Positions 30,060-39,054 of a DNA stretch of 47,220 nt are shown here, piece by piece. Position 1 is the stretch's first letter; every line of letters starts with the position of its first letter. Under the pieces are notes generated by a model. It was not told the origin of the DNA and searched no databases. It was given only the letters and a program-made list of their open reading frames with translations. Source of the stretch: Cupriavidus basilensis (GTDB lineage Bacteria; Pseudomonadota; Gammaproteobacteria; Burkholderiales; Burkholderiaceae). Location: contig NZ_JARJLM010000349.1 in NCBI RefSeq assembly GCF_029335485.1, forward strand, positions 1-47,220, given 5' to 3'. Made by a program: the position numbers and the translations under genes.

Positions 30060-30304
30060 CTGAACTGTTTTCCTGAAAAAGAATGTCTCGGAATTCGGTG
30101 TGGCGAAGGCGCGCTGCCGGCATATGGCGCAAAATGCAGCCATGCGCGCGGCCCATGCCCCTTATGCTCAGGCTTATAAAGCCCAGGTTCAAGCCCAGGG
30201 TTAAAGCTCAGATGCCGCGCTGTTTGCGCCGCGGCCCATGCCGCGGACAACCGTTTGCGCAGCTACCCCCGTCTTCCGGACCCGGTCGCCATCAAATCAA
30301 CCCA

Positions 30305-31507
30305 TTATTTTACCTGATTTTCGCAAAAGGCCGCCAGATTTGCCGCCAGGTCGCCCAGGTGCTGCAGGCTGCGCTGCCACTGCTCGGCGGCGTCTGCCAA
30401 TGTGGCCAGATGTACGCGCAATGCCGGCCATTCGGGTGATTCATTGCCCCCATTCCAGCTGTGCCAGAAACTGGTAAGTGCATTTTCCGCCTCTGTTTGT
30501 CCTGTTCGTTCCAGCCGCTGGCGGAAAAGGGCTAGAAAGGCATCGAGCTTGATCCGGTGCGCGTCGTCGGATTGGGGATAGATATGCCAGACGAAGGGAC
30601 GCCCGGCCCACTGCGCGCGTACGAACGAATCTTCGCCACGCACGAAATTGAGATCGCACAGCCAGAGCAGTTCGTCGTAGTGCTCCTGGCGCACGAAGGG
30701 CACCACCTGCAGGGTCAGGTTGCCGCTCGAGAACGAGTTGCCAGGCTCGCAGCCGGTGGCGCCAGCCCATATGCTTGCCTGCCGCGCGGCAAGGCCTGCC
30801 GGGACCAGGCACTGCACCGGTTCCGGCCCATCCCGCCATTGCGCCAGCAGGGCGGGCAGGGCATCGTTGGGATAGGCGAACAGACTGACTTTCAGGGCAC
30901 CTCCGACAGGCTGGAAGCCCAGCCGGTGCCAGAGTGCGGCCTGGGCCGCGGGGCTGGAGCGGAAGTGCTCGCGTTGCGCACCCAGCATCGTCTCGCGCAG
31001 CAGCCCGCCGGTGCCCGGCTCGAAGCCGGGGAAGAAGAAATGCTTGAGCAGTGGCAGGCGCGGATGGGGCGAGGTCATACCGTGATGCTCCCTGACCCAC
31101 GGCTCCGCGCTCAGGTACTCGAGGTTGATCCAGAGAGGCTTTGGCTCGCGTATGGCCATGGCGTCGAGGAAGGGCTCCGGCAGGTCGCAGGCGAAGGACT
31201 CGATCACGACGTCGTGCGGCGTGATACCCGCGAAGCGCCTGGCGCTTTCCTGCGCACTTTCCTGGTCCGTGCGCTGCCATGGGCGGATCGTCACGCCGGC
31301 CAGCTCCTGCTGGGCTGCGCCGGTATCGAGACCGGGCGCAAGGCGCGCAAAGCTGGGGAAATCGTCCACCCACAGGCGCACGGCGTGGCCATGCTCTTGC
31401 GCCAGTTGCCGCGCCAGACGCCAGCAGACGCCGATATCGCCGAAATTGTCGATGACGGTGCAGAAGATGTCCCAGGAACGGATGGCGCGATCGGAGTAGG
31501 CGGGCAT
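30305..31507 (-). CDS. earP: EF-P arginine rhamnosyltransferase EarP
   Basis: GT-B glycosyltransferase that moves rhamnose from dTDP-rhamnose to Arg32 of EF-P. The 400-residue product has the N-terminal motif VIDNFGDIGVCWR with Asp20 and Asp24, spaced like the catalytic Asp13/Asp17 of characterised EarP, and RGEDSFVRAQWAG with Glu292 matching the conserved nucleotide-sugar-binding glutamate. I chose ATG at 31507; a TTG at 31525 would add six residues. It is separated from efp by 245 bases and is divergent from uvrC. Confidence 0.94.
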   Translation of the reverse strand: MPAYSDRAIRSWDIFCTVIDNFGDIGVCWRLARQLAQEHGHAVRLWVDDFPSFARLAPGLDTGAAQQELAGVTIRPWQRTDQESAQESARRFAGITPHDVVIESFACDLPEPFLDAMAIREPKPLWINLEYLSAEPWVREHHGMTSPHPRLPLLKHFFFPGFEPGTGGLLRETMLGAQREHFRSSPAAQAALWHRLGFQPVGGALKVSLFAYPNDALPALLAQWRDGPEPVQCLVPAGLAARQASIWAGATGCEPGNSFSSGNLTLQVVPFVRQEHYDELLWLCDLNFVRGEDSFVRAQWAGRPFVWHIYPQSDDAHRIKLDAFLALFRQRLERTGQTEAENALTSFWHSWNGGNESPEWPALRVHLATLADAAEQWQRSLQHLGDLAANLAAFCENQVK

Positions 31508-31619
31508 GGTGGCGCGAGTCGGCAAGGAATTGCTCTAAACTTGCGATTTTAGAGCCTGTTGCGAAGTGGCCCCGTCGGCCACGCGCGTCGCGGGCCATCT
31601 CACGGTCAATTCGCTACCG

Positions 31620-33716
31620 ATGTCCCAGCAGGAACCAGAACCCCACGATCAAGACACGCGGGCCGCCGCCGAGCCCGAAGCACTGCCTGGCCAGGCGGGC
31701 GAGGCATTGCCCGAGACGCCGTTCGACGCCAAGGCGGTGATTGCGCAATTGCCCGGCCTGCCCGGCGTCTACCGCTACTTCGATGCGAACGGCAATGTCC
31801 TTTACGTAGGCAAGGCGCGCGACCTGAAGAAGCGTGTCTCGAGCTATTTCAGCAAGACGCTGCTATCGCCGCGCATCGCCATGATGGTTGCCAAGATCGT
31901 GCGCATCGACACCACCGTCGTGCGCACCGAGGCCGAGGCGCTGCTGCTGGAGAACAACCTGATCAAGGCGCTGGCGCCGCGCTATAACATCCTGTTCCGT
32001 GACGACAAGTCGTATCCGTTCGTCAAGCTGACCGGTCACCGCTTCCCGCGCATGGCCTATTACCGGGGCGCCACCGATCGCAAGCACCAGTATTTCGGGC
32101 CGTTCCCGAGCGCGCACGCCGTGCGGGAAAGCATGCAGATCCTGCAGCGGGTGTTCCAGTTGCGCACCTGCGAGGACACCGTCTTCGCCAACCGCACGCG
32201 GCCGTGCCTGCTGCACCAGATCCATCGCTGCACCGGTCCTTGCGTGGGCGCCATCAGCGAGGCGGACTACGCGCGCGACGTGGGCAACGCGGCGCGCTTC
32301 CTGCAGGGCCGCCAGAGCGAGGTGCTCGAAGGCTTGCAGGCGAAGATGGAGGAGCATGCGGGCCGGCTCGAATTCGAGCAGGCCGCGGCCGTGCGCGACC
32401 AGATCGGCGCGCTGTCCACCGTGCTCAAGCGGCAGGCGGTGGAAGAGGTGGGCCAGTCCAGCGATATCGACGTCCTGGCGGTGGCGGTGGAGGGCGGCCG
32501 CGCCTGCGTCAACCTGGCGATGGTGCGCGGCGGCCGGCACCTGGGCGACAAGGCCTATTTCCCCGCGCACGTCGAAGAAGGGGCGATGATCGTCGGGGGC
32601 GACGATGACGAGGCCGGTGTGAGCGAAGTGGTGGAGGCCGGAGCGGCGGGCGAAAGCGAAGGACAGGGCGCGGTGACGGCTGCCGCGCCGGCCGGGATAC
32701 CGGTCGAACGCATTGCCGCCGAGGTCTTGTCCGCCTTCCTGGCCCAGCACTACCTGGACCAGGCGGTGCCGCCAATCCTGGTGGTCAGTCACGTGCCTCC
32801 CGATACCGCGTTGCTGCAGGCGCTTTCGACGCAGGCGGGACGCAAGGTCACGCTGGTCCGTCAGCCGCAAGGGCAGCGCCGCGCCTGGCTCGAAATGGCC
32901 CAGCAGGGCGCGGCGCTGGCGCTGTCGCGGCGCCTCGCCGAGCAGGGCAGCCAGCAAGCCCGCACGCGCGCGCTGGCCGAAACCATCGGCATCGATATGG
33001 AGGACCTGGCGCTGCTGCGGGTCGAGTGCTTCGACATCAGCCATACCGCCGGCGAGGCAACGCAGGCTTCGTGCGTGGTCTTCCACCATCACGAGATGCA
33101 GAACGCCGAATACCGCCGCTACAACATCCAGGACATCACGCCTGGCGACGACTACGCGGCCATGCGCCAGGTGCTCACGCGGCGCTACCAGAAACTGGTG
33201 GAATTGCTGGAGCAGGCGCAGGAGGCGGGTCCCGATGGCGTGCAGGGCGGTGCGTCCGGCGCGCTGGCGCAGATGCCGACTGTGGTCCTGATCGATGGCG
33301 GCAAGGGGCAGGTGGAGGTGGCGCGCCAGGTGTTCGAGGAACTCGGCCTGGATATCGGCCTGCTGGTCGGCGTGGCCAAGGGCGAGGGCCGCAAGGTCGG
33401 GCTGGAAACCCTGGTGTTCGCCGATGGCCGTCCGTCACTTGAGTTGGGGCAGGGCAGCGCAGCCTTGATGCTGGTCGCGCAAATCCGCGACGAGGCGCAC
33501 CGCTTCGCCATCACCGGCATGCGCGCGCGCCGCGCCAAGACACGTACTACCTCGCGGCTGGAGGAGATCGAGGGAGTCGGGGCCCGCCGTCGCCAGAAGC
33601 TGCTGACGCGCTTCGGCGGCTTGCGCGGCGTGATGGCTGCCAGCATCGACGAGCTGGCCAGCGTCGACGGCATCTCTCATGCGCTGGCCGAGGAAATCTA
33701 TCGGCAGCTGCATTGA
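31620..33716 (+). CDS. uvrC: excinuclease ABC subunit C
   Basis: Makes both incisions in nucleotide excision repair. The 698-residue product has a GIY-YIG nuclease domain ([20 protein letters not shown]), the cysteine segment [15 protein letters not shown], a UVR motif ([11 protein letters not shown]), the RNase-H-like endonuclease domain ([19 protein letters not shown]) and a C-terminal helix-hairpin-helix pair. An acidic/Ala-rich insert (from [11 protein letters not shown] to TAAAPAG, about residues 320-360) lies between the UVR and RNase-H-like parts. The ATG at 31620 is chosen; the frame is open upstream. Confidence 0.95.
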   Translation: MSQQEPEPHDQDTRAAAEPEALPGQAGEALPETPFDAKAVIAQLPGLPGVYRYFDANGNVLYVGKARDLKKRVSSYFSKTLLSPRIAMMVAKIVRIDTTVVRTEAEALLLENNLIKALAPRYNILFRDDKSYPFVKLTGHRFPRMAYYRGATDRKHQYFGPFPSAHAVRESMQILQRVFQLRTCEDTVFANRTRPCLLHQIHRCTGPCVGAISEADYARDVGNAARFLQGRQSEVLEGLQAKMEEHAGRLEFEQAAAVRDQIGALSTVLKRQAVEEVGQSSDIDVLAVAVEGGRACVNLAMVRGGRHLGDKAYFPAHVEEGAMIVGGDDDEAGVSEVVEAGAAGESEGQGAVTAAAPAGIPVERIAAEVLSAFLAQHYLDQAVPPILVVSHVPPDTALLQALSTQAGRKVTLVRQPQGQRRAWLEMAQQGAALALSRRLAEQGSQQARTRALAETIGIDMEDLALLRVECFDISHTAGEATQASCVVFHHHEMQNAEYRRYNIQDITPGDDYAAMRQVLTRRYQKLVELLEQAQEAGPDGVQGGASGALAQMPTVVLIDGGKGQVEVARQVFEELGLDIGLLVGVAKGEGRKVGLETLVFADGRPSLELGQGSAALMLVAQIRDEAHRFAITGMRARRAKTRTTSRLEEIEGVGARRRQKLLTRFGGLRGVMAASIDELASVDGISHALAEEIYRQLH

Positions 33717-33832
33717 CCAGGGCGGCGGATCGGGCCAATTCCGCAGGCTGCGTGGCGGGAAATGCTCGGTCCCGGTTGAAATAGGCGACAATCTCGGGGT
33801 TGCCCATTGCCGTTGACTCGCTCCGAGCCCCC

Positions 33833-34435
33833 ATGCCGCTGAATATACCGATCCTGCTGACCTGGCTTCGTGTCGCCATGATTCCCCTCGTGGTGGGTGT
33901 GTACTACCTGCCGGAGGCCTGGCTGCCAATGCATGCCAAGAACATGACGGCGGCCGGTTTCTTCATTATTGCGGCGGTCACCGACTGGCTGGATGGCTTC
34001 CTGGCCAGGCGCTGGAACCAGACTTCGTCGTTCGGTGCTTTTCTCGATCCGGTGGCCGACAAGCTGATGGTGGCTGCGGCGCTGCTGTCCCTGCTGGCGC
34101 TCGGCCGGGTGGCCGACCTGATCGCGCTGGTGATCATCGGGCGCGAGATCACTATCTCGGCGCTGCGCGAGTGGATGGCGCAGATCGGCGCTTCCAAGAG
34201 CGTGGCGGTGAATTTCCTCGGCAAGCTAAAGACCACGTTCCAGATGATCGCGATACCGCTGCTGCTCTTCAACGACAGCCTGTTCGGTATCGTCGACGCA
34301 TCGGTGCTGGGCGCATGGCTGATTTATGTGGCGGCAGTGCTGACCCTGTGGTCCATGTTCTATTACATGAAGCTGGCGTGGCCGCAGATTCGCGAGCGCA
34401 GTGGCATGAGCGCGGAGGCCACCGCACAAAAATGA
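33833..34435 (+). CDS. pgsA: CDP-diacylglycerol-glycerol-3-phosphate 3-phosphatidyltransferase
   Basis: Integral inner-membrane enzyme making phosphatidylglycerol phosphate. The 200-residue product has the CDP-alcohol phosphotransferase motif: Asp-Gly in DWLDGFLARRW and the two aspartates in GAFLDPVADKLM. Several hydrophobic helices surround it (for example LNIPILLTWLRVAMIPLVVG at the start). The ATG at 33833 is preferred to an upstream one that adds 11 unrelated residues. It follows uvrC, the same order as in E. coli. Confidence 0.94.
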   Translation: MPLNIPILLTWLRVAMIPLVVGVYYLPEAWLPMHAKNMTAAGFFIIAAVTDWLDGFLARRWNQTSSFGAFLDPVADKLMVAAALLSLLALGRVADLIALVIIGREITISALREWMAQIGASKSVAVNFLGKLKTTFQMIAIPLLLFNDSLFGIVDASVLGAWLIYVAAVLTLWSMFYYMKLAWPQIRERSGMSAEATAQK

Positions 34436-34455
34436 GAATTTGATGAAAAAGATGC

Positions 34456-34485
34456 TTGACGAACGGGGTGCTGGTTTGCAATAAT
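34456..34485 (+). promoter_or_regulatory. sigma-70 promoter of the tRNA-Gly/Cys cluster
   Basis: TTGACG (34456-34461) and AATAAT (34480-34485) are separated by 18 bases, starting about 20 bases after pgsA. A start here would give a precursor with about 110 bases before the first tRNA-Gly. Confidence 0.6.
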
Positions 34486-34602
34486 CCTGTTCTCGCTTCT
34501 GACGAAACAAACCGAACGAAGCGAAAAGCAGCAGAAACGCAGCGAGTTGTCGGCAGTATCGATGCAGAAGTTGCGTTTTAAGCAAGAAGTTGGAAGGATC
34601 CT

Positions 34603-34678
34603 GCGGGAGTAGCTCAGTTGGTAGAGCGCAACCTTGCCAAGGTTGAGGTCGCGAGTTCGAGCCTCGTCTCCCGCTCCA
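34603..34678 (+). tRNA. tRNA-Gly (GCC)
   Basis: A complete 76-base cloverleaf: acceptor GCGGGAG/CTCCCGC, D-arm GCTCAGTTGGTAGAGC, anticodon stem CAACC/GGTTG around TTGCCAA (anticodon GCC), TTCGAGC T-loop and encoded CCA. Confidence 0.97.
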
Positions 34679-34765
34679 GGTTTCCGCTGTATCCGGAAAA
34701 TGTCGGCCTGTGCCGTATGCTTCCGGGGTAGCTCGAAGAGTAGTGAAGTCGTTCAGGTGGTAAAT

Positions 34766-34841
34766 GCGGGAGTAGCTCAGTTGGTAGAGCGCAACCTTGC
34801 CAAGGTTGAGGTCGCGAGTTCGAGCCTCGTCTCCCGCTCCA
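34766..34841 (+). tRNA. tRNA-Gly (GCC), second identical copy
   Basis: Base-for-base the same as the copy at 34603-34678, including the CCA end; 87 bases separate them. Identity over the whole gene but not the spacer indicates selection or gene conversion. Confidence 0.97.
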
Positions 34842-34846
34842 GTCCC

Positions 34847-34871
34847 AAAGGGAAGCAGCGCTTCCCTTTTT
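34847..34871 (+). terminator. terminator-like hairpin after the second tRNA-Gly
   Basis: A 10-bp stem (34847-34856 with 34860-34869, AAAGGGAAGC) followed by T-rich sequence. It may end the tRNA-Gly transcript or attenuate readthrough into tRNA-Cys. Confidence 0.7.
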
Positions 34872-34942
34872 GTTTGTGATGGTAGTGCGCAGGCCCGGGC
34901 AGGGTCAGGCGAATGCGGCTACAATCCAGCAGCAAGTCACCC

Positions 34943-35016
34943 GGCGGGGTGGCAGAGTGGTCATGCAGCGGCCTGCAAAGCCGTGTACGCCGGTTCGATT
35001 CCGACCCCCGCCTCCA
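34943..35016 (+). tRNA. tRNA-Cys (GCA)
   Basis: A 74-base cloverleaf: acceptor GGCGGGG/CCCCGCC, anticodon stem GCGGC/GCCGT around CTGCAAA (anticodon GCA), T-loop TTCGATT and encoded CCA. It is the third tRNA of the cluster. Confidence 0.96.
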
Positions 35017-35031
35017 GGTATTCAAGCACTT

Positions 35032-35059
35032 AGCGCTACCCTAACCGGTGGCGCTTTTT
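35032..35059 (+). terminator. terminator after tRNA-Cys
   Basis: A 9-bp stem with one G-U pair (AGCGCTACC at 35032-35040, GGTGGCGCT at 35047-35055) followed by TTTT. It closes the tRNA cluster. Confidence 0.75.
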
Positions 35060-35074
35060 GCTTTCTGGCTCAAG

Positions 35075-35408
35075 TCACCAACGTATGCCCGTCCCCATGG
35101 AGCCAGCCTCCATGATCACGTATTGCGTACGTTCCTTGCAGGTGGCTTCCACACGGTAGTCGGGCGGCAGTTTGAACAAGGCAACGCGGGCCCGTAGCCT
35201 GGATCGCCGCCAGTACCTTGTCATGCCGCCGCAGGCGTACATCCACTTCCGGCAAGAACGTGCCATCCGGCTCTTCGGTAAAGATCACGCCGAGGTTGTA
35301 CTGCCGTTCGAGGCGTAAGGCCAGGTAAGTGCCGCCATCGGAGGTATCCGCCAGAAGTCCCACGGATTTGTGGCTTGGCACACGGTTCGAGCTTTCGTCT
35401 GCGCGCAT
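35075..35408 (-). pseudogene. frameshifted remnant of a small exported-domain protein
   Basis: Two minus-strand frames join into one plausible protein. The first (from 35408) gives SDGGTYLALRLERQYNLGV and then DGTFLPEVDVRLRRHDKVL; near 35185-35200 the coherent sequence jumps frame to ALFKLPPDYRVEATCKERTQ, ending at a TGA near 35075. The joined text resembles the small beta-sandwich (carboxypeptidase-regulatory-like) proteins common in Burkholderiaceae, where a YNL strand is followed by a LPPGxYxVEA strand. No signal peptide remains at the front. I read it as a decayed gene; a sequencing error at the GGGCCC run is the alternative. Confidence 0.5.
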
Positions 35409-35802
35409 TCAGCCTCATGACCGATGGTGGTCTCAACGTCCGGGCGGGTGCGGCGATGGCGCGATCGCGGTCAGGCGCGGCTTGCAAGGCAAATGGGTTG
35501 AGCCCGGGATTTCGCCGAAACAAGCGGATCGTCTTCTAAATTTAGGAATACTCCTAATATCATCGCCTATTTCCCGTTTTCTCCCGATTTTGCTTCAGCT
35601 TTTTCGCGGGCTGCCGTAAAGGCGTAGGAGGGGCTGTTCAAAAGACGGCTCGCCGGATCCGGAGATGTTGCAAGCGCGCTTCCAAAGCAGATTTGTCTGG
35701 GCTCGCGGGTGATGGGGCAACTGGTGCGCCAGCCGCCCGCAAGCGTCATTCCATCATCCCTCTTTGCAGGAGTGGCGCGCCCGTGCGCGCCGAGAATGCG
35801 CA
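35409..35802. other. gap before the chemotaxis receptor with one inverted repeat
   Basis: No supported gene. The segment around 35530-35600 is unusually AT-rich for the window and contains the inverted repeat TTAGGA-N4-TCCTAA at 35542-35557. The rest looks like ordinary GC-rich spacer. Confidence 0.45.
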
Positions 35803-37347
35803 ATGAATATCACCCAACGCTTACTGGTCACCTTGTCGCTGGCCTTGTTCGCCATGCTTGCCGCCGGCATCGGCGGTATCTGGCAACTGCGCGAGTCGCA
35901 GGGGCGCTTTACCTACTTCAATGAAAACACGCTGGTCAGTGTGCGCTCGCTGAGCGACCTGCGGGCCATCGTCAATGGCATGCCTACGTCGCTCCATGCT
36001 TACGCCATGTCGGCGGAAGCGAGTGGGCGTGCGCAAGCCGTGGCAGAACTGGCGAAGGCCGACCAGGATTTTGACAGCATCGCTGCCGCCTATGCGCGCA
36101 GCGATATTTCCGACGAAACCGATGCCAGGATGCTTGAAGCCGACCTTGCCATCATGAAGCGCTTTCGTGCGGAACGGGAGCGCTTCATGGAACTGCTCGC
36201 GGCCGGCGATGTCGGGACAGCGCGGGGCATGCTGACGGGTGGCGCGCTGCCGGCGGCGCTTACCGCTCTGCGCACCGCCATCAACGAGCACGTCGCCTAC
36301 AACGCCGGGCTGGGTGAGCAAGTGGTCGGCAGCAACCAAAAGGCGTACGAACTGGCGCTGACCCTGGTTTCTGTGATCATTGCCGCAGCCTTGCTCGCCA
36401 GCGGTGCGATGGGCTACTCGCTCTATCGCCGCATCCATGGCAGCCTGGCGGACATCGAGGAGACGCTGCACTATGTCAGCGATTCGCTGGACCTGGACCG
36501 TCGTGCCTCGGTGCAACACAAGGATGAGATCGGGCGCACGGCGATGGCGTTCAACCAGTTGATCGAGCGGGTCGCATCAGCGCTGCGCGAAGTGCGCCTG
36601 TCGACCGATTCAGTGAGCACTGCGGCGCATCAGATAGCGGCGGGAAATTCGGATCTGTCGTCGCGCACCGAGCAGCAGGCGGCGTCGCTCGAGCAGTCGG
36701 CCGCCAGCCTGGAGGAACTGACCGCGACGGTGCGGCAGAATGCCGACAACGCACGGCGGGCCAGTGGCCTGGCGGACAGTGCAGCGGATGTGGCGAAGCA
36801 CGGCAGCACGGCGGTACAGCAGATGGTGGATACCATGGGCGCAATCAACATCAGTTCCACACGGATCGCGGAAATTACCAACCTGATCGAAGGCATCGCG
36901 TTTCAGACCAATATCCTGGCGCTCAATGCCGCCGTAGAGGCGGCGCGTGCCGGGGAGCAGGGTCGTGGCTTCGCGGTGGTGGCCGGCGAAGTGCGCAGCC
37001 TGGCGCAGCGCTCGTCCAGCGCCGCCAAGGAGATCAAGGATTTGATCGACACATCAGTCGATACCGTGCGCACGGGCTCGGCACAGGCTGAAGATGCCGG
37101 ACGAACCATGAGCGAGATCCAGCAGGCCGTGAAGAAAGTGTCCGATATCATCAGCGAGATCGCCGCGGCCTCCAGGGAGCAGAGCACGGGGATCGAGCAG
37201 GTCAACCAGGCTGTGGGGCAAATGGACCAGGTTACCCAGCAGAACGCCGCGTTGGTGGAGCAGGCGGCCGCCGCTGCGCAGTCGCTGGACGAACAGGCTC
37301 ACAAGCTACGCGATACGGTGGCGACTTTCCGCGTGACCGTGAACTAG
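35803..37347 (+). CDS. methyl-accepting chemotaxis protein, 4-helix-bundle sensor type
   Basis: Transmembrane chemoreceptor of 514 residues. Helix 1 is about residues 7-27 and helix 2 about 184-208, enclosing a periplasmic four-helix-bundle sensor (30-183) of unknown ligand. A HAMP linker follows (about 209-262), then the long coiled-coil signalling domain with the hairpin tip NILALNAAVEAARAGEQ and flanking methylation helices (SSRTEQQAASLEQSAAS). The C-terminus ends VATFRVTVN, without the NWETF-type tether for CheR/CheB. No che genes are near, so it probably feeds a distant array. ATG at 35803 is chosen because the upstream extension would spoil the first helix. Confidence 0.92.
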   Translation: MNITQRLLVTLSLALFAMLAAGIGGIWQLRESQGRFTYFNENTLVSVRSLSDLRAIVNGMPTSLHAYAMSAEASGRAQAVAELAKADQDFDSIAAAYARSDISDETDARMLEADLAIMKRFRAERERFMELLAAGDVGTARGMLTGGALPAALTALRTAINEHVAYNAGLGEQVVGSNQKAYELALTLVSVIIAAALLASGAMGYSLYRRIHGSLADIEETLHYVSDSLDLDRRASVQHKDEIGRTAMAFNQLIERVASALREVRLSTDSVSTAAHQIAAGNSDLSSRTEQQAASLEQSAASLEELTATVRQNADNARRASGLADSAADVAKHGSTAVQQMVDTMGAINISSTRIAEITNLIEGIAFQTNILALNAAVEAARAGEQGRGFAVVAGEVRSLAQRSSSAAKEIKDLIDTSVDTVRTGSAQAEDAGRTMSEIQQAVKKVSDIISEIAAASREQSTGIEQVNQAVGQMDQVTQQNAALVEQAAAAAQSLDEQAHKLRDTVATFRVTVN

Positions 37348-37788
37348 CGCGCCGGTGCCGTCCGCCTTGGCGCCCGTGCATGGCGGTCGCGCGTAATGGC
37401 TTGCGGTGCCGGTCCCCGCTGCAGGCGAACGCCGCCCGATGACTCCGAAGCGCTATGAGCGGGCATATCCTCCTTCGATTCCTCGCATTGCCGCAGCGGC
37501 GATCGTGTTACATTCCATAGCGTAGTCTTCGCGGGGCGTTCAGGATGCATCTGGCCTGAACGGCGTGCCATCGTCGTCCGAACGGACCGGCGGCCCGCTG
37601 AAGCCCCTGCGCTGCTGCAAGACTCCCGTTCCCGTTTTCCCTGAATCAGTGCGGCTCCCTTGGTCCCTGCCCGGCGTTTCACGCTGCTACGGAGGCCGTG
37701 CTTCGTGTCCCCGTTGCAGCTGTGTTTGGGGGTGGGCGGGGTTATCCAGTCAACGCCATCATGGCCACCCACGAGGAACCCTGCACGC
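37348..37788. other. gap upstream of the antiporter gene
   Basis: No supported gene. It contains an inverted repeat CGTTCAGG-N10-CCTGAACG (37537-37562) and a possible -10 (TACATT near 37509) without a well spaced -35. These could be the control region of the antiporter gene. Confidence 0.4.
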
Positions 37789-39030
37789 ATGCATCACGCT
37801 ACCCCGCTTATCAGCACCATTGTCGGCGGTCTTGTCCTGGCCTTCATTCTGGGTGCGCTGGCCAACCGGCTCAAGCTGCCCCCGCTGATCGGCTACCTGT
37901 GCGCGGGCATCGTGGTCGGCCCGCACACGCCTGGCTACACCGCGGATCAGGCGCTGGCTCCCGAACTGGCGGAGCTCGGGGTGATTCTCCTGATGTTCGG
38001 GGTCGGCCTGCATTTCTCGCTCAAGGACCTGATGGCGGTGAAGAAGATCGCCATCCCCGGCGCGGTGGTGCAGATCGCCATTGCTACCGTGCTGGGCATG
38101 GGCGTGGCCTGGGGCTTTGGGTGGGAGTGGGGGCCTGGCCTGGTTTATGGGCTTGCACTCTCGGTGGCGAGCACGGTGGTGCTGCTGAAGGCTTTGCAAG
38201 AGCGCAATCTGGTGGAGTCGCCGCAGGGGCGGATCGCGGTGGGCTGGCTGATCGTGGAGGACCTGGCGATGGTGCTGACGCTGGTTCTGTTGCCGGCGCT
38301 CGCGGGTTTGCTTGCGCCGGCCGGGGAGGCCGGTTCGGGGGGCGCCGCGGCCAGTTCGGGCGATATCCTGCTGACCGTGCTATCCACCCTGGGCAAGGTA
38401 GCCGCCTTCGTTGCCGTGATGCTGGTGATCGGCCGGCGCTTCATTCCGTGGATGCTGGAGCGCATCGTCTGGACCGGCAGCCGCGAGCTGTTCCGGCTGG
38501 CGGTGCTGGCCACGGCACTGGGCGTGGCCTTTGGTGCCTATTCCCTGTTCGGCGTGTCCTTTGCGCTCGGCGCCTTCTTTGCTGGCATGGTCCTGGCGGA
38601 ATCCGAATTCAGCCATCGCGCGGCCGAGGAATCGCTGCCGCTGCGCGATGCATTCGCGGTGTTGTTCTTCGTTTCGGTCGGGATGCTGTTCAATCCCATG
38701 GTGCTGATCACCGATCCCTGGGGTGTGCTGGCTACGCTGTTCATCATCGTGGTGGGCAAATCGGTTGCGGCCCTCTGCATCGTGCGGGCGTTCGGGCATT
38801 CCACCCGTACCGGCATGACCATCGCCGTCAGCCTGGCGCAGATCGGCGAGTTCTCCTTCATTCTTGCCGGTCTCGGCGTCTACCTCAAGATTCTGCCGGA
38901 GCGTGGCCAGGCCCTGATCCTGGCCGGTGCGCTGCTGTCCATCGTGCTGAATCCGCTGCTGTTCTACATGCTTGACCGCTACACCGCCAAGCAGGAGGGC
39001 GAGGGCGAGGGCGATCCGCAGCCGGCTTGA
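37789..39030 (+). CDS. KefB/YbaL-type monovalent cation:proton antiporter, no RCK domain
   Basis: CPA2-family membrane antiporter of 413 residues with about 12 hydrophobic helices. Signature segments are LPPLIGYLCAGIVVGPHTPG, GVILLMFGVGLHFSLKDL and SVASTVVLLKAL; LIVEDLAMVL matches the conserved ion-binding helix. Related YbaL and KefB proteins carry a cytosolic TrkA-N/RCK nucleotide-binding domain after the membrane part; here the protein stops at a short charged tail (KQEGEGEGDPQP). No RCK-coding remnant follows, because the next gene is on the other strand 24 bases away. Confidence 0.85.
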   Translation: MHHATPLISTIVGGLVLAFILGALANRLKLPPLIGYLCAGIVVGPHTPGYTADQALAPELAELGVILLMFGVGLHFSLKDLMAVKKIAIPGAVVQIAIATVLGMGVAWGFGWEWGPGLVYGLALSVASTVVLLKALQERNLVESPQGRIAVGWLIVEDLAMVLTLVLLPALAGLLAPAGEAGSGGAAASSGDILLTVLSTLGKVAAFVAVMLVIGRRFIPWMLERIVWTGSRELFRLAVLATALGVAFGAYSLFGVSFALGAFFAGMVLAESEFSHRAAEESLPLRDAFAVLFFVSVGMLFNPMVLITDPWGVLATLFIIVVGKSVAALCIVRAFGHSTRTGMTIAVSLAQIGEFSFILAGLGVYLKILPERGQALILAGALLSIVLNPLLFYMLDRYTAKQEGEGEGDPQPA

Positions 39031-39054
39031 GTGCCGGCAGCCCGTCGCAGCGGC

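Noticed and set aside
30178-30212. AAGCCCAGG-type short direct repeats between earP and efp
   Set aside because: Three imperfect copies of about 10 bases without symmetry; no role can be argued.
34603-35802. tRNA cluster as the attachment site of a genomic island
   Set aside because: No integrase is present, and I found no second copy of the tRNA-Cys 3' end to the right. The AT-rich pocket at 35.5 kb is small.
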